Source: Corynebacterium jeikeium (lineage in GTDB: Bacteria; Actinomycetota; Actinomycetes; Mycobacteriales; Mycobacteriaceae). From it: a DNA stretch of 64,000 bases. The position numbers were made by a program, and so were the translations under genes. Under the pieces are notes generated by a model that searched no databases, was not told the DNA's origin, and saw only the letters and a program-made list of their open reading frames with translations. Location of the stretch: NCBI RefSeq assembly GCF_000738265.1, contig NZ_JFCQ01000015.1, positions 124,001 through 188,000 on the forward strand. Reading direction: 5' to 3'. Of the stretch, positions 1-14,850 are shown one piece after another (position 1 is the first letter of the stretch; the number at the start of each line of letters is the position of its first letter).

Positions 1-317
1 TCGAGGCCCGTCGCGCTACACGCGAACTGGGTAACGGCCAGCACACCGCATCCTACGTCACTTTAGTCATCTAGAAAAATTGACCGCCACGCTTGATCTG
101 AAACCCCACGAACATTGGGGTAGCTTCCAGACCTGCAGCCATTCCTGGCCACGCAAGCAATCTATTTTTTTATTTGTTTATTGACGCAGGCCTACGCCGT
201 GCTGACCCCTACCCTGCAAGGCCCCTCGCCCGTGCCTTCCCCCTTTAGACAACGCCGGTAGAGACGGGCGCCGAAGGGGCGTCACTAACAAGAAACCCTG
301 CTAGGGGTCTGCCTGTA
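1..317. other. Intergenic region downstream of fusA
   Basis: No convincing gene is present. fusA is transcribed leftward, so this is its 3' flank. In actinobacteria tuf usually follows fusA, so the stretch probably also carries the promoter and leader of a gene lying outside the window; this is inference. On the minus strand a weak hairpin (ACCC/GGGT around CTAGCA) followed by TTTCTTG lies at about 289-307, just after the fusA stop, and may be a terminator. An A/T-only run at about 164-182 is unusual for this GC-rich chromosome. Confidence 0.4.
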
Positions 318-2432
318 TTAGGCCTGACCGCCGTTACGCTCCGCGATGATGTCGGATGCGACGTTGGTCGGAACCTCACCGTAGGAATCGAAGATCATGG
401 AGAAGTTAGCGCGGCCGGCGGTGCGGGAACGCAGGTCGCCGATGTAGCCGAACATCTCGGACAGCGGCACCTTTGCCTTCACGACCTTGGCGCCAGCGCG
501 GTCATCCATGGAGGAAACCTGGCCACGGCGGGAGTTGATGTCGCCGATGACGTCGCCCATGTACTCCTCAGGGGTGATGACCTCAACGGCCATCAGCGGC
601 TCCAGCAGAACCGGCTTTGCCTTAGCAACAGCTTCCTTCAGTGCCTGGGAACCAGCCAGCTTGAAGGCCATTTCGGAGGAGTCGACTTCGTGGTAAGCAC
701 CATCCAGCAGGGTGGCCTTGATGTTCACCAGCGGGAAGCCGGCCAGGTAGCCGTACTGCATAGCGTCCTGGATACCAGCGTCGACGGACGGGATGTACTC
801 CTTCGGCACGCGGCCACCGGTGACCTCGTTGACGAACTCGTAGGTCTGATCGGAGCCCTCTTCCGGCTCGTACGGCTCGACAGCGATGATAACGCGTGCG
901 AACTGACCGGAACCACCAGTCTGCTTCTTGTGGGTGTATTCCAGCTTCTCGACCGGCTTGCGGATGGTCTCACGGTAAGCAACCTGCGGGTTACCGATGT
1001 TTGCCTCGACCTTGAACTCGCGGCGCATACGGTCAACCAGAACGTCCAGGTGCAGCTCGCCCATACCGCCGATAACGGTCTGGCCGGTCTCCTCGTCCAG
1101 CTTAACGGTGAAGGTCGGGTCCTCTTCCGCCAGCTTCTGGATAGCGGTACCCAGCTTCTCCTGGTCAGACTTGGTCTTCGGCTCGATGGCCACCTCGATC
1201 ACCGGATCCGGGAAGTCCATGGACTCCAGGATGACCGGATCCTGGGCGTCACACAGGGTATCGCCCGTGGTCGTATCCTTCAGGCCGATGAAGGCGTAGA
1301 TGTGACCAGCGGATGCGCGATCCACCGGCTGCTCCTTGTTGGAGTGCATCTGGAACAGCTTACCGATGCGCTCCTTCTTGTCCTTGGTGGAGTTCATGAC
1401 CTGCGCACCAGACTCAACGGAACCGGAGTACACGCGAACGTAGGTCAGCTTGCCGAAGAACGGGTGAACCGCAACCTTGAAGGCCAGAGCGGAGAACGGC
1501 TCATCCTTGGACGGCTTGCGCAGAACCTCAACCTCGGCGTCCTTAGCGTCGTGGCCCTTGATGGAGCCGACGTCCATCGGGTTCGGCAGGAAGTCGATCA
1601 CAGCGTCCAGCATCGGCTGGATGCCCTTGTTCTTGTAGGCAGAGCCACAGTAAACCGGGTAGACCTCAGAGTTGATGGTCAGCTTGCGGATCTGTGCCTT
1701 CAGCTCGTCGACGGTGATCTCTTCACCAGCGAAGTAGCGCTCCATCAGCTCTTCGTCGGACTCAGCAACGGTCTCGACGAGCTTCTCGCGGTACTCCTCA
1801 GCCTTTTCCTTCAGATCCTCCGGGATCTCTTCGTAGGTCGGCTCCGCACCGATCTCAACCTTGCCGCGCCAGGTAACTGCACGCATGTTCAGCAGGTCGA
1901 CGATGCCGTCGAAGTCATCCTCCGCACCGATCGGCAGGGCCATTACCAGTGGCTTTGCACCCAGGCGGTCGATGATGGTCTGCACGGTGTAGTAGAAGTC
2001 CGCACCCAGCTTGTCCATCTTGTTGACGAAGCAGATACGCGGAACGTCGTACTTGGTTGCCTGGCGCCAGACCTGCTCGGACTGCGGCTCAACGCCTTCC
2101 TTGGCGTCAAACACAGCAACGGCACCATCCAGAACACGCAGGGAGCGCTCCACCTCAACGGTGAAGTCCACGTGACCCGGGGTGTCGATGATGTTGATCT
2201 GGTTGCCTTCCCAGAAACAGGTGGTCGCGGCGGAAGTAATCGTAATTCCGCGCTCCTTCTCCTGCTCCATCCAGTCCATCGTGGAGGCGCCATCGTGGGT
2301 CTCACCGATCTTACGGTTGATGCCGGTGTAGAAAAGGATGCGCTCCGTGGTGGTGGTCTTACCAGCATCGATGTGCGCCATGATGCCGATGTTGCGGACC
2401 TTCTTCAGGTCGGTCAACGCTTCAAGTGCCAC
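318..2432 (-). CDS. fusA: Elongation factor G
   Basis: A 704-residue translational GTPase that drives ribosomal translocation and, with ribosome recycling factor, subunit recycling in the cytoplasm. The G1 motif AHIDAGKT lies near residue 19, the switch II motif DTPGHVDF near residue 83 and NKMD near residue 137, followed by the expected domains II to V with the conserved [10 protein letters not shown] segment. Length is normal for bacterial EF-G. The start is a GTG (GTG GCA CTT GAA). It is the last gene of the rpsL-rpsG-fusA str operon and is separated from rpsG by an unusual 265-nt spacer. No fusidic-acid resistance change was assessed in detail. Confidence 0.98.
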   Translation of the reverse strand: MALEALTDLKKVRNIGIMAHIDAGKTTTTERILFYTGINRKIGETHDGASTMDWMEQEKERGITITSAATTCFWEGNQINIIDTPGHVDFTVEVERSLRVLDGAVAVFDAKEGVEPQSEQVWRQATKYDVPRICFVNKMDKLGADFYYTVQTIIDRLGAKPLVMALPIGAEDDFDGIVDLLNMRAVTWRGKVEIGAEPTYEEIPEDLKEKAEEYREKLVETVAESDEELMERYFAGEEITVDELKAQIRKLTINSEVYPVYCGSAYKNKGIQPMLDAVIDFLPNPMDVGSIKGHDAKDAEVEVLRKPSKDEPFSALAFKVAVHPFFGKLTYVRVYSGSVESGAQVMNSTKDKKERIGKLFQMHSNKEQPVDRASAGHIYAFIGLKDTTTGDTLCDAQDPVILESMDFPDPVIEVAIEPKTKSDQEKLGTAIQKLAEEDPTFTVKLDEETGQTVIGGMGELHLDVLVDRMRREFKVEANIGNPQVAYRETIRKPVEKLEYTHKKQTGGSGQFARVIIAVEPYEPEEGSDQTYEFVNEVTGGRVPKEYIPSVDAGIQDAMQYGYLAGFPLVNIKATLLDGAYHEVDSSEMAFKLAGSQALKEAVAKAKPVLLEPLMAVEVITPEEYMGDVIGDINSRRGQVSSMDDRAGAKVVKAKVPLSEMFGYIGDLRSRTAGRANFSMIFDSYGEVPTNVASDIIAERNGGQA

Positions 2433-2644
2433 TGGGTTACCCCGCTCATTTCGTTGTTGAGCGACTTGGCCGAGGCTTCCATGATGTTCACATTGATGTT
2501 CAAAAGTGCCCTAAAAAGCCCCTGCAAGCCGCAGGTGATTACGTACTCGTTCTATTGTGCCAGCTTTGCGCCGTCAAGTCGCGTCGGGGGCCGGTTGTTT
2601 TCTAGCTGTTTTTCTAGATGACGCCCTCACGCGGTCAATAGCAC

Positions 2645-2688
2645 TATAGCCCCACTACCCTTTATGCAGTTAGGGCGGTGAGGCTATA
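2645..2688 (-). promoter_or_regulatory. Long inverted repeat between rpsG and fusA
   Basis: On the minus strand TATAGCCTCAC pairs with GTGGGGCTATA with one mismatch, and CCCT pairs with AGGG further in, giving a stem of about 15 pairs around a short loop. It starts about 10 nt past the rpsG stop. No uridine tract follows, so it does not look like a normal intrinsic terminator. It may be an mRNA-stability or processing element that uncouples fusA from rpsG. The function is inference. Confidence 0.5.
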
Positions 2689-2697
2689 AGGCCGCTG

Positions 2698-3168
2698 CTA
2701 CCAGCGGTAGTGGGCGAAGGCGCGGTTGGCCTCTGCCATCTTGTGAGTGTCTTCGCGACGCTTCACGGATGCACCCAGACCGTTGGATGCGTCCAGGATC
2801 TCGTTGGCGAGACGCTCGGTCATGGTGTTCTCACGACGCTGACGGGTGAAGGTCACCAGCCAACGCAGTGCCAGAGTGGTGGAACGGCCGGGGCGAACCT
2901 CAACCGGAACCTGGTAGGTAGCGCCACCAACACGGCGGGAACGAACCTCGAGGGCGGGCTTGACGTTGTCAAGAGCCTTCTTCAGGGTGAGGATCGGATC
3001 GGTGCCGGTCTTCTCACGGCACAGCTCCAGTGCACCGTAGACGATGCGCTCTGCAGTGGACTTCTTACCGTCAAGGAGAACCTTGTTGACCAGCTGGGAG
3101 ACGAGAACGTCGCCGTAAACCGGATCCTTGACTAGCTGTCGGGAAGGTGCTGGACCCTTACGTGGCAT
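2698..3168 (-). CDS. rpsG: 30S ribosomal protein S7
   Basis: A 156-residue protein of the expected length for S7, which nucleates assembly of the 30S head by binding the 3' domain of 16S rRNA near the decoding site. The N-terminus ([11 protein letters not shown]) and the C-terminal segment ending in AHYRW are typical of S7. It starts 3 nt after the rpsL stop, so its ribosome-binding site lies inside the end of rpsL and the two are surely cotranscribed. Confidence 0.98.
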   Translation of the reverse strand: MPRKGPAPSRQLVKDPVYGDVLVSQLVNKVLLDGKKSTAERIVYGALELCREKTGTDPILTLKKALDNVKPALEVRSRRVGGATYQVPVEVRPGRSTTLALRWLVTFTRQRRENTMTERLANEILDASNGLGASVKRREDTHKMAEANRAFAHYRW

Positions 3169-3171
3169 TGT

Positions 3172-3543
3172 TTACTTCTCCTTCTTAGCGCCGTAGCGGG
3201 AACGTGCCTGCTTGCGGTCCTTAACACCCTGGGTGTCGAGGGAACCACGCACGATCTTGTAACGAACACCCGGGAGGTCCTTCACACGACCGCCGCGGAC
3301 GAGCACCATGGAGTGCTCCTGCAGGTTGTGGCCCTCACCCGGGATGTAGGCGGAAACCTCGATACCGGAGGTCAGGCGAACACGAGCAACCTTACGCAGT
3401 GCGGAGTTCGGCTTCTTCGGAGTGGTGGTGTACACGCGGGTGCACACACCGCGACGCTGCGGGGAGCCCTTCAGCGCAGCAGTGGCAACCTTCGTGCTCT
3501 TATCGTGACGGCCCTTGCGGACCAGCTGCTGAATAGTTGGCAT
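3172..3543 (-). CDS. rpsL: 30S ribosomal protein S12
   Basis: A 123-residue decoding-centre protein of the small subunit. The reading frame stays open upstream, but [11 protein letters not shown] is the universal S12 start, so the ATG at 3543 is chosen. The decoding loops [10 protein letters not shown] and [12 protein letters not shown] are intact. Lys43 and Lys88, the positions where streptomycin-resistance changes usually occur, are both lysine. First gene of the str operon. Confidence 0.98.
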   Translation of the reverse strand: MPTIQQLVRKGRHDKSTKVATAALKGSPQRRGVCTRVYTTTPKKPNSALRKVARVRLTSGIEVSAYIPGEGHNLQEHSMVLVRGGRVKDLPGVRYKIVRGSLDTQGVKDRKQARSRYGAKKEK

Positions 3544-4103
3544 AGATAGACTTTCTTCTTTGGGTTTTAAACTTGCAGAAGTCTCGGTACATCGTGACCC
3601 CGGAGTTGGTTCCCCACCTGCCGCACTGGGCGAATAGACGCCTTTAAACAGCAAAAAATGGGGGCTCTTTCGGGGCCGCTACCGTTTTGTATCACTCCGC
3701 GCACTCGGCACGAAGATCCCTGTATTAAGCACCCTCTGCCGTTCACCTGATGGTGCGCGCCATTGGAGCAATACAATCTACGCCGGTGAGATTACCGCAG
3801 TGCGCACAGGAAACCAAATGAGCTAAGACGTCACCGCTAAGACCGTCCACACCAACCCGGTCCCTCGAAAGATTTTTCTTGACCATTTTGCCCACAGGAC
3901 AGAAGATACTCATGTTAATTTTAGTTTCGCCACAGAAACATCTGTTGGGTATTTGTTCGAGATCTTAAGGATAACCCGAAGCCGGAAGACCTTCTGGTTC
4001 TCCCTCTTCGGAGCCGGAGTTCTGGGAGTGCTGATTTCTTGCGTGATGAAGTTCTTCCACTAGAACCAAAGCGGAGGCATCGGGATGACCTACAATCATC
4101 CCG
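3544..4103. other. Divergent intergenic region rpsL / hrpB
   Basis: About 560 nt between the divergent rpsL and hrpB genes. It holds the candidate rpsL promoter and a long rpsL leader on the minus side. On the plus side is a -10-like TACAAT at 4091-4096, only 7 nt before the hrpB ATG. No further gene is supported: the short open frames here lack ribosome-binding sites and recognisable sequence. Confidence 0.6.
3789..3817 (-). promoter_or_regulatory. Candidate promoter of the rpsL operon
   Basis: On the minus strand TTGGTT (3812-3817) is followed, after a 17-nt spacer, by TAATCT (3789-3794), a reasonable sigma-A promoter. It would give a leader of roughly 240 nt before rpsL. Other weaker -10-like sequences exist closer to the gene, so the start site is uncertain. 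Confidence 0.4.
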
Positions 4104-4104
4104 A
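4091..4104 (+). promoter_or_regulatory. -10 element implying leaderless hrpB mRNA
   Basis: TACAAT at 4091-4096 fits the corynebacterial -10 consensus (TANANT) and is followed by 7 nt and then the hrpB ATG. No Shine-Dalgarno sequence precedes the ATG. Transcription starting 6-8 nt after the -10 would begin at or next to the start codon, giving a leaderless mRNA. The -35 region is weak. Confidence 0.5.
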
Positions 4105-6533
4105 TGTTTCCTCCCCCTTTCGACCTAACAACCATCGGCGACGGCCTGCCCGCCGCCGAGCTTCTACCGCGCATCCCAGAACGCGGCCCACTGGTGGTGG
4201 AAGCACCCCCTGGAACAGGTAAAACAACCCTCGTTCCGCCTGCGCTCTCCAATATTCTGCGGCACACAACGCGCACGGCCTCCCAAGCCGCCCGAGCCAC
4301 CCAAACCGCCCGAGCCACCCCGGCCACCCCGGCCACCCCGGCCACTCCGCCGAAAGTCCTGGTCACCGCGCCTCGCCGCGTGGCCGTCCGCGCAGCCGCC
4401 CGGCGCCTCGCCCACCTCGACGGCTCCCGCGTAGGCGACCGCGTCGGCTACAGCATCCGCGGCGAACACCACCCCGGCAGCCTCGTGGAATTCGTCACCC
4501 CAGGAGTCCTCCTCAACCGCCTCCTCGCCGACCCCGCCCTCGAAGGCATAGGCGCGGTCCTCATCGACGAAGTCCACGAGCGCCAACTGGATTCCGACCT
4601 CGTACTCGCCATGTGCCAGGAAGTCGCACTACTGCGCGAAGGCGACCCCGCCGGGGAACTCTACCTCTGCGCCATGTCCGCCACCGTCGACACACAAAAG
4701 CTCGCTGACTATATGGGTGCGCAGGTTACCTCCACCCCAGCGGTCACCCATCCTCTGGATATCTCCTATCACCCGCACCCCGAGCGTGCCCAGGGTTCCC
4801 CTGCCTTCTACCGCCACGTCGCTGATCTGGCGCTGCAGGCCCACTCAAGCCAGCGCGAAGCAGGCCATCCCGACCATCGCACCCTTGTGTTCGTGCCGGG
4901 CCGCAAGGAAATCGACTGGGTCTGCTCCCACCTCCCCGATTCCGTACCGCTCCACGGAGGTCTGACCTCCCACGAACAGGATGCCGCGCTCGCCGGCAAC
5001 TCCCCCATCGTCGTCGCCACGTCCATCGCAGAGTCCTCTCTCACCGTCCCCGGCGTACATGCGGTAGTCGATGCCGGCCTGTCCCGCACTCCCCGCCGCG
5101 ACCAAGCGCGCGGCATGACGGGGCTGGTCACCACCTCTACCTCCAAAGCCAGCGCCGATCAGCGCGCCGGTCGCGCGGGTCGCCTCGGCCCCGGCCAGGT
5201 CTACCGCGCCTACTCCGCGGCAGACTATTCCCACTTCGCGCCCGGCATCACCCCGGAAATCCTCTCGTCGGATCTCGTCGCCGCCGCCCTGACCCTCGCT
5301 GCCTGGGGTTCGCCAGATATTTCTCTTCTGGACGCCCCTCCGACCGCAACCCTCACCGATGCCAACGAGGAGTTGCAGGCTTTGGGCGCGCTGGATAGGC
5401 ACGGCGCAATCACAGAGACGGGTCAGAAGCTGGCACGGATTCCCGCCGACCCGCGCCTGGGTGCCGCCTTGCTGGCTCACGGTTCCGCCGCAGCCGAGGT
5501 AGTGGCGGCACTGTCAACAGATGTGCAGGGCGACCTGGCTGAGGCTAAGCCCCAGGCCTCCGAAGTGCGTCGCTTCGCGCGCATGGTGGACGATCAAGGC
5601 CCGGCGGCTCCCGGCGAGGTTGTTGCCTCGGCCTACCCCGACCGCGTCGCGAGGCTTGTAAATAGTGGCGAGGATGCCGAGTACCTACTGGCCTCCGGAA
5701 CACGTGCCATGCTGGCTCCGGAGCTGCGTCGCTCACTCGGCGGCTCCGAATGGTTGGCAGTGGCGGAAGTGCAGCTGGGTCGCACTCCCCTGATCCGCGC
5801 GGCCGCGCGGCTAGAAACACCACCCCTCGCCCAGGTGCGGGAGGACGTCACCGCGCATATTGCCGACGGGAAGCTTCGCGCCCGCCGCACGCGCCACCTT
5901 GGAGCCATCGAACTATCCAGCACGCCGGTATCAATCACAGAGCTCGGCGACGAAGAAAGGAGCCAGGCCGTCGCAGCCTTGGCTGCCCAGGGACTCGGTT
6001 GGCTACGGATGACGGAGGGGGCGTCAAGAATAAAGGAAAGAGTCGACTACCTCCGCGAACAACTCGGCGAACCGTGGCCGGAACTCACGGCAGGCGATTA
6101 CACGCCCGAAGCCGAGAGGGTCGTGGCGGGCGAAAGGATCGCCGACATCGACGCGTACCAGGCAATCATGCGGCAACTTCCGTGGCCCGAGGCCGGGCGG
6201 ATGGACGAACTGGCTCCGGAGAGGTTAGAGGTACCCAGCGGATCGGCGCCGAAGATCAGCTACGAAACCGGGCGCCCAATTGTGCGCGTCAAGCTGCAGG
6301 AATGCTTCGGTCTGGCGGAATCCCCCACGATCGCGGGGCAAAAGGTTCTGTTCCACCTACTGTCCCCGGCCGGGCGCGAGCTTGCCGTCACCGACGACCT
6401 GCGGAGCTTCTGGGATGGCCCCTATCAGGGAGTGCGTAAGGACATGCGGGGGCGCTACCCGAAGCACCCATGGCCCGAGGATCCGTGGGCGGCAACGGCG
6501 ACCAAGAAGTCGAAGCGGGCGCTAGAAAAATAG
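4104..6533 (+). CDS. hrpB: ATP-dependent RNA helicase HrpB
   Basis: An 809-residue DEAH/RHA-family helicase. Motif I (PGTGKTT) is near residue 40, the Walker B box reads DEVHER (DEVH rather than DEAH), SAT is motif III and QRAGRAGR is motif VI. The long C-terminal part is the HrpB-specific region. Length is normal for HrpB. The cellular role of HrpB is poorly defined; nucleic-acid unwinding is inferred from the family. It is a single gene convergent with the DUF4236 gene. Between motifs I and Ia there is a low-complexity insertion (ATPATPATPA) encoded by a short tandem DNA repeat at about 4290-4345. Confidence 0.93.
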   Translation: MFPPPFDLTTIGDGLPAAELLPRIPERGPLVVEAPPGTGKTTLVPPALSNILRHTTRTASQAARATQTARATPATPATPATPPKVLVTAPRRVAVRAAARRLAHLDGSRVGDRVGYSIRGEHHPGSLVEFVTPGVLLNRLLADPALEGIGAVLIDEVHERQLDSDLVLAMCQEVALLREGDPAGELYLCAMSATVDTQKLADYMGAQVTSTPAVTHPLDISYHPHPERAQGSPAFYRHVADLALQAHSSQREAGHPDHRTLVFVPGRKEIDWVCSHLPDSVPLHGGLTSHEQDAALAGNSPIVVATSIAESSLTVPGVHAVVDAGLSRTPRRDQARGMTGLVTTSTSKASADQRAGRAGRLGPGQVYRAYSAADYSHFAPGITPEILSSDLVAAALTLAAWGSPDISLLDAPPTATLTDANEELQALGALDRHGAITETGQKLARIPADPRLGAALLAHGSAAAEVVAALSTDVQGDLAEAKPQASEVRRFARMVDDQGPAAPGEVVASAYPDRVARLVNSGEDAEYLLASGTRAMLAPELRRSLGGSEWLAVAEVQLGRTPLIRAAARLETPPLAQVREDVTAHIADGKLRARRTRHLGAIELSSTPVSITELGDEERSQAVAALAAQGLGWLRMTEGASRIKERVDYLREQLGEPWPELTAGDYTPEAERVVAGERIADIDAYQAIMRQLPWPEAGRMDELAPERLEVPSGSAPKISYETGRPIVRVKLQECFGLAESPTIAGQKVLFHLLSPAGRELAVTDDLRSFWDGPYQGVRKDMRGRYPKHPWPEDPWAATATKKSKRALEK
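4310..4345 (+). repeat. 9-bp tandem repeat inside hrpB
   Basis: The unit CCCCGGCCA occurs three times in direct succession, preceded by a related CCGAGCCAC unit. It encodes repeated Ala-Thr-Pro. Because the unit is a multiple of three, copy-number change would keep the reading frame. Confidence 0.75.
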
Positions 6534-6550
6534 CAGCGGGCGCTGGGGAA

Positions 6551-6745
6551 CTAGCGGCGCTTGCGACCGAAGGTCTTGGTGAAGTTCAGGCCACGGATCG
6601 GCGTGTGAATGGTGACGGTCTGGCGACCGTCGGCGCGCTGAGTAAGTCGCACAGGGCCTAGGCGGGTGGAGCCGCCGACTCCACCAGAAGAGGTGTTTAC
6701 TCGAAATGGCCCGAAGTTCTTGGAGTTGCGAAACATGATTCCCAT
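6551..6745 (-). CDS. DUF4236 domain protein
   Basis: A small protein of about 64 residues. The segment MFRNSKNFGPFRVN, followed by a Gly-Ser rich stretch and ending TPIRGLNFTKTF, matches the layout of DUF4236, a short beta-rich domain of unknown function. The frame opens further upstream, but the family begins at or close to MGIMFRNS, so 6745 (or 6736) is chosen; no strong ribosome-binding site decides between them. It lies downstream of the rpoC terminator and converges on hrpB. The role is unknown. Confidence 0.65.
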   Translation of the reverse strand: MGIMFRNSKNFGPFRVNTSSGGVGGSTRLGPVRLTQRADGRQTVTIHTPIRGLNFTKTFGRKRR

Positions 6746-6784
6746 GCAGCTCATCTTAGGGCACAGACGCGCCAGGACGCACAA

Positions 6785-6822
6785 AAGCGGGCGCCTCCCC
6801 GTTCGAAGGGAAGCGCCCGCTT
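6785..6822 (-). terminator. rpoBC terminator
   Basis: A GC-rich hairpin AAGCGGGCGC...GCGCCCGCTT with an inner TCCC/GGGA stem and a short loop. On the minus strand it is followed by TTTTGTG. It lies about 50 nt after the rpoC stop and between rpoC and the DUF4236 gene. It is nearly symmetrical, but only the minus side has a clear T tract. Confidence 0.85.
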
Positions 6823-6874
6823 AAATGGTGAACCGGCAAACCCGCAGGGCAGCCAGTCCGGGGATCTTAATGGG

Positions 6875-10846
<3,972 letters not shown>

Positions 10847-10980
10847 GTGGACTTCCTTTCCCCTCCTCTTGGCGGAGGGCTTTGGGTAGTTACGGCGCTT
10901 TAAGCTGTGTTGTTTGTCGGGCTCAAGCGCCGAAAGTACGGCGAATGTACGAAAGTCAGATGTTTAGGGTCGTCAACGCC

Positions 10981-13900
10981 CTAGCTGACATCCATGTCAG
11001 CATCCGGACGCTCGTCACGGGACAGGTTGATGCCCAGAGCTGCGTTAGCATTCTCCAGCTCATCGTCATCGTCGGAGGACAGCTCCATCGGGGTGCCGTC
11101 GGCTGCCAGAACCTCAACGTTCAGGCAGAGCGACTGCAGCTCCTTCAGAAGGACCTTGAAGGACTCCGGGATACCAGGATCCGGGATGTTCTCGCCCTTC
11201 ACGATCGCCTCGTACACCTTCACACGGCCAACCACGTCGTCAGACTTGATGGTCAGAAGCTCCTGCAGGGTGTAGGCGGCACCGTATGCCTGCATTGCCC
11301 ACACCTCCATCTCACCGAAGCGCTGGCCACCGAACTGTGCCTTACCACCCAGCGGCTGCTGGGTAATCATGGAGTAAGGACCGGTGGAACGGGCATGGAT
11401 CTTCTCGTCGACCAGGTGGTGGAGCTTCAGCATGTACATGTAGCCCACGGAAACCGGGTACGGGAAGGGCTCGCCGGAACGGCCATCGATCAGGTTGGAC
11501 TTACCGAAATCGTCGACCTGGCGCTCGCCGTCGCGGTTCGGCAGCGAAGAACGCAGCAGGCCGGACAGCTCGGCGTTGGAAGCACCGTCGAACACCGGGG
11601 TGGCGGTCAGGGAGTCCGCCGGAACGTCGTAAAGCTCCTCCGGCAGGGTCTCCAGCATCTTCTGGATCTTCGGATCCTGGGATTCGGTATCAACCTTCCA
11701 GCCGGCCTTAGCCAGCCAGCCCAGGTGCACCTCGAGGACCTGACCGATGTTCATACGGCGCGGCACGCCGTGGGTGTTCAGGATAATGTCGATCGGGGTA
11801 CCGTCCGGCAGGAACGGCATATCCTCCTGCGGCAGGATCTTGCCCACGACACCCTTGTTGCCGTGGCGGCCGGCGAGCTTATCGCCGTCCTGGATCTTGC
11901 GCTTCTGGGCGACGTAGACGCGAACCATTTCGTTAACGCCCGCGGCCAGATCGTCGTCGTCCTCGCGGGAGAACACGCGAACGCCGATCACCTTACCGGT
12001 CTCGCCGTGCGGAACCTTCATGGAAGTATCGCGAACCTCGCGGGCCTTCTCACCGAAGATGGCGCGCAGCAGGCGCTCTTCCGGAGTCAGCTCGGTTTCA
12101 CCCTTCGGGGTGACCTTACCGACCAGGATGTCGCCGTCGCGGACGTCGGCGCCGATGCGGACAATACCGCGGTCGTCGAGGTCTGCCAGGACATCCTCGC
12201 CGACGTTAGGAATGTCGCGGGTGATCTCCTCTGGGCCCAGCTTGGTGTCGCGGGCGTCAATCTCGTATTCCTCGATGTGGATCGAGGTCAGAACGTCTTC
12301 CTCAACCATGCGCTGGTTCAGGATGATGGCGTCCTCGTAGTTGTGGCCTTCCCACGGCATGAAGGCAACCAGCAGGTTCTTACCCAGTGCCATCTCGCCG
12401 TTGTCGGTGCCCGGGCCGTCGGCCAGAACCTGGCCGGCCTCCACACGGTCGCCCTCGTCCACCAGCGGCTTCTGGTTGTAGCAGGTGCCCTGGTTGGTGC
12501 GCTCGAACTTGCGCAGCATGAAGGTATCGCGCACGCCCTCGTCGTCCATGACGGTGATGTAGTCGGCGGAGACGTACTCGACCACGCCGGCCTTCGGGGC
12601 GATGATCATATCGCCGGCATCGTAGGCAGCGCGCAGCTCCATACCGGTGCCCACGTAAGGAGACTCGGAGCGCAGCAGCGGCACAGCCTGGCGCTGCATG
12701 TTCGCACCCATCAGTGCACGGTTAGCATCGTCGTGCTCGAGGAACGGAATCATAGCCGTTGCCACGGAAACCATCTGTCGTGGCGAGACGTCCATGTAGT
12801 CCACCTCGGTGTACGGGACGACCTCCACGTCGCCACCGCGCAGGCGAACCTCAATGCGGTCCTCGGTGAACCGGTGATTCTCGTCGAACGGGGTGTTCGC
12901 CTGAGCGATCACATGGCGGTCCTCTTCGTCGGCGGTGAAGTAGTAGACCTCATCGGTGATCTGGCCGTCCACAACCTTGCGGTACGGGGTCTCGATAAAG
13001 CCGAACGGGTTCACGCGTGCGTAGGAAGAAAGGGAACCGATCAGACCAATGTTCGGACCTTCCGGGGTCTCAATCGGGCACATGCGGCCGTAGTGAGACG
13101 GGTGAACGTCGCGGACTTCCAGGCCGGCGCGCTCACGGGACAGACCGCCCGGGCCCAGCGCGGACAGGCGACGCTTGTGAGTCAGGCCGGACAGAGAGTT
13201 GTTCTGATCCAGGAACTGCGACAGCTGAGAGGTGCCGAAGAACTCGCGGATCGCCGCGGAAACCGGGCGAACGTTGATCAGGGAGGTCGGGGTGATGGAC
13301 TCCGCATCCTGGGTGGTCATGCGCTCGCGCACGACACGCTCCATGCGGGACAGGCCAACGCGAACCTGGTTCTGGATCAGCTCGCCGACGGTACGCAGAC
13401 GACGGTTGCCGAAGTGGTCGATGTCGTCGGTATCGATCGGGATCTCGGTGCCGTCGGGGGAAGTCATGGACTTCTCGCCAGCGTGCAGGCGCACCAGGTA
13501 CTCGATGGTCGTCAGGATGTCCTCTTCAGTCAGGATCATCGTGCCATCGTTGTCACCGCCAAGACCGAGCTTGCGGTTGATCTTGTAACGGCCGACCTTG
13601 GCCAGGTCGTAACGCTTTGCCTTGAAGAAGGAGTTTTCCAGCAGGGCCTGGGCAGAATCGCGCGTCGGGGACTCACCGGGGCGCTGCTTGCGGTAAATCT
13701 CCAGCAGTGCCTCGTCGGTGTTCTCCACACCGTCCTTTTCCAGGGTGGACATCATCAGTTCGGAGAAACCGAAGCGATCGGTAATCTCCTGGGTGGTCAG
13801 ACCCAGCGCCTTCAGCAGCACGGTGACCGGCTGGCGACGCTTTCGGTCGATACGCACACCAACGGTGTCGCGCTTGTCCACGTCGAACTCCAGCCATGCA

Positions 13901-14508
13901 CCGCGGGAAGGAATAACCTTCACGGAGTGCAGCGGACGCTCGGTGGAAGCGTCGATGGATGCGTCGAAGTACACACCCGGGGAACGAACAAGCTGGGAAA
14001 CAACGACACGCTCGGTGCCGTTGATGATGAACGTGCCCTTGTCGGTCATCATCGGGAAGTCGCCGATGAATACGGTCTGGGACTTAATTTCACCAGACAT
14101 TGAGTTGGTGAATTCCGCGGTCACGTACAGCGGTGCCGCGTAGTTGATGTCCTTATCCTTAGCCTCGTCGATGGTGGACTTCACGTCATCGAAACGGGGC
14201 TCGGACAGGGTAAGGGACATGTTCTCGGAGTAGTCCTCGATCGGAGAAAGCTCCTCGAGAATCTCCTCGAGTCCGCTCATAATGCGGACGTCCTCCCCTG
14301 CCTCGGCTTGGGCGCGGGCACGCCACTCGGGCGTGCCGACGAGCCAAGCGAAGGACTCTCGTTGGAGGTCTAGAAGGCCTGGAACCTCAATCGGAGCGTC
14401 GATCTTCGCAAAGCTGTGTCGCTGCGGAGCTCCGGGAATTCCGGCCACTGAGCTGGTCTGGCGGGAGACTGCCAAGATGGGTCCTTCCAGCACAATCTCG
14501 GCCAGCAC
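10981..14508 (-). CDS. rpoB: RNA polymerase beta subunit
   Basis: An RNA polymerase beta subunit of up to 1175 residues. The rifampicin-pocket region reads [19 protein letters not shown] followed by [10 protein letters not shown], with the Asp, His and Ser positions most often changed in resistant strains all in wild-type form. The frame can start at GTG 14508, but related corynebacterial proteins begin at the [12 protein letters not shown] segment, so GTG 14493 is a good alternative; neither has a strong ribosome-binding site. First gene of the rpoBC operon. Confidence 0.97.
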   Translation of the reverse strand: MLAEIVLEGPILAVSRQTSSVAGIPGAPQRHSFAKIDAPIEVPGLLDLQRESFAWLVGTPEWRARAQAEAGEDVRIMSGLEEILEELSPIEDYSENMSLTLSEPRFDDVKSTIDEAKDKDINYAAPLYVTAEFTNSMSGEIKSQTVFIGDFPMMTDKGTFIINGTERVVVSQLVRSPGVYFDASIDASTERPLHSVKVIPSRGAWLEFDVDKRDTVGVRIDRKRRQPVTVLLKALGLTTQEITDRFGFSELMMSTLEKDGVENTDEALLEIYRKQRPGESPTRDSAQALLENSFFKAKRYDLAKVGRYKINRKLGLGGDNDGTMILTEEDILTTIEYLVRLHAGEKSMTSPDGTEIPIDTDDIDHFGNRRLRTVGELIQNQVRVGLSRMERVVRERMTTQDAESITPTSLINVRPVSAAIREFFGTSQLSQFLDQNNSLSGLTHKRRLSALGPGGLSRERAGLEVRDVHPSHYGRMCPIETPEGPNIGLIGSLSSYARVNPFGFIETPYRKVVDGQITDEVYYFTADEEDRHVIAQANTPFDENHRFTEDRIEVRLRGGDVEVVPYTEVDYMDVSPRQMVSVATAMIPFLEHDDANRALMGANMQRQAVPLLRSESPYVGTGMELRAAYDAGDMIIAPKAGVVEYVSADYITVMDDEGVRDTFMLRKFERTNQGTCYNQKPLVDEGDRVEAGQVLADGPGTDNGEMALGKNLLVAFMPWEGHNYEDAIILNQRMVEEDVLTSIHIEEYEIDARDTKLGPEEITRDIPNVGEDVLADLDDRGIVRIGADVRDGDILVGKVTPKGETELTPEERLLRAIFGEKAREVRDTSMKVPHGETGKVIGVRVFSREDDDDLAAGVNEMVRVYVAQKRKIQDGDKLAGRHGNKGVVGKILPQEDMPFLPDGTPIDIILNTHGVPRRMNIGQVLEVHLGWLAKAGWKVDTESQDPKIQKMLETLPEELYDVPADSLTATPVFDGASNAELSGLLRSSLPNRDGERQVDDFGKSNLIDGRSGEPFPYPVSVGYMYMLKLHHLVDEKIHARSTGPYSMITQQPLGGKAQFGGQRFGEMEVWAMQAYGAAYTLQELLTIKSDDVVGRVKVYEAIVKGENIPDPGIPESFKVLLKELQSLCLNVEVLAADGTPMELSSDDDDELENANAALGINLSRDERPDADMDVS

Positions 14509-14850
14509 TACGTGGTGGAGCTGTAGTGCACGGTCTTGATTGTGTGTGTACGGTCTCGTGATGGTCGATTTAGTTGGATTTCCCCCACTGAGCCACCGCC
14601 ACGTAGAAACGACTAAACGACCTTGTCAAATGGCCTTTTTGGCACTTTTGGCAAAGTCTGCATCACGCGCAATACCTTCGCATGGGTTCTGCGAAGATCC
14701 GTAGTCGTTCCTTTGAAGCAAATAACTCAACAAAGTAAATCCAGCGCAACGAACTATCCTATAGCATGGCTGCTCAATTGTCTAGGCTTCCGCCACAGTC
14801 CCAGCGCCCCTCCCGGCGCCCCCTCCCAGCGCCCTCTGCGCGGCTTATCA
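14509..14850. other. Intergenic region upstream of rpoB
   Basis: About 340 nt with no supported gene. It must carry the rpoB promoter. The best -35 on the minus strand is TTGACA at about 14621-14626, but the matching -10 (TACGTG, 18-nt spacer) is weak. A TATAGG hexamer further upstream at about 14759-14764 is another possibility. The left part also contains the 3' flank of the DUF3068 gene, without an obvious terminator. Confidence 0.4.

Noticed and set aside
690-2621. 643-codon open frame on the plus strand opposite fusA
   Set aside because: It is the mirror of a highly biased GC-rich gene; it has no recognisable protein sequence and no ribosome-binding site.
13200-13350. Rifampicin-resistance change in rpoB
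   Set aside because: The Asp, His and Ser positions commonly altered are all wild type.
10882-14103. 1073-codon open frame opposite rpoB
   Set aside because: Antisense shadow of rpoB with no family motif.
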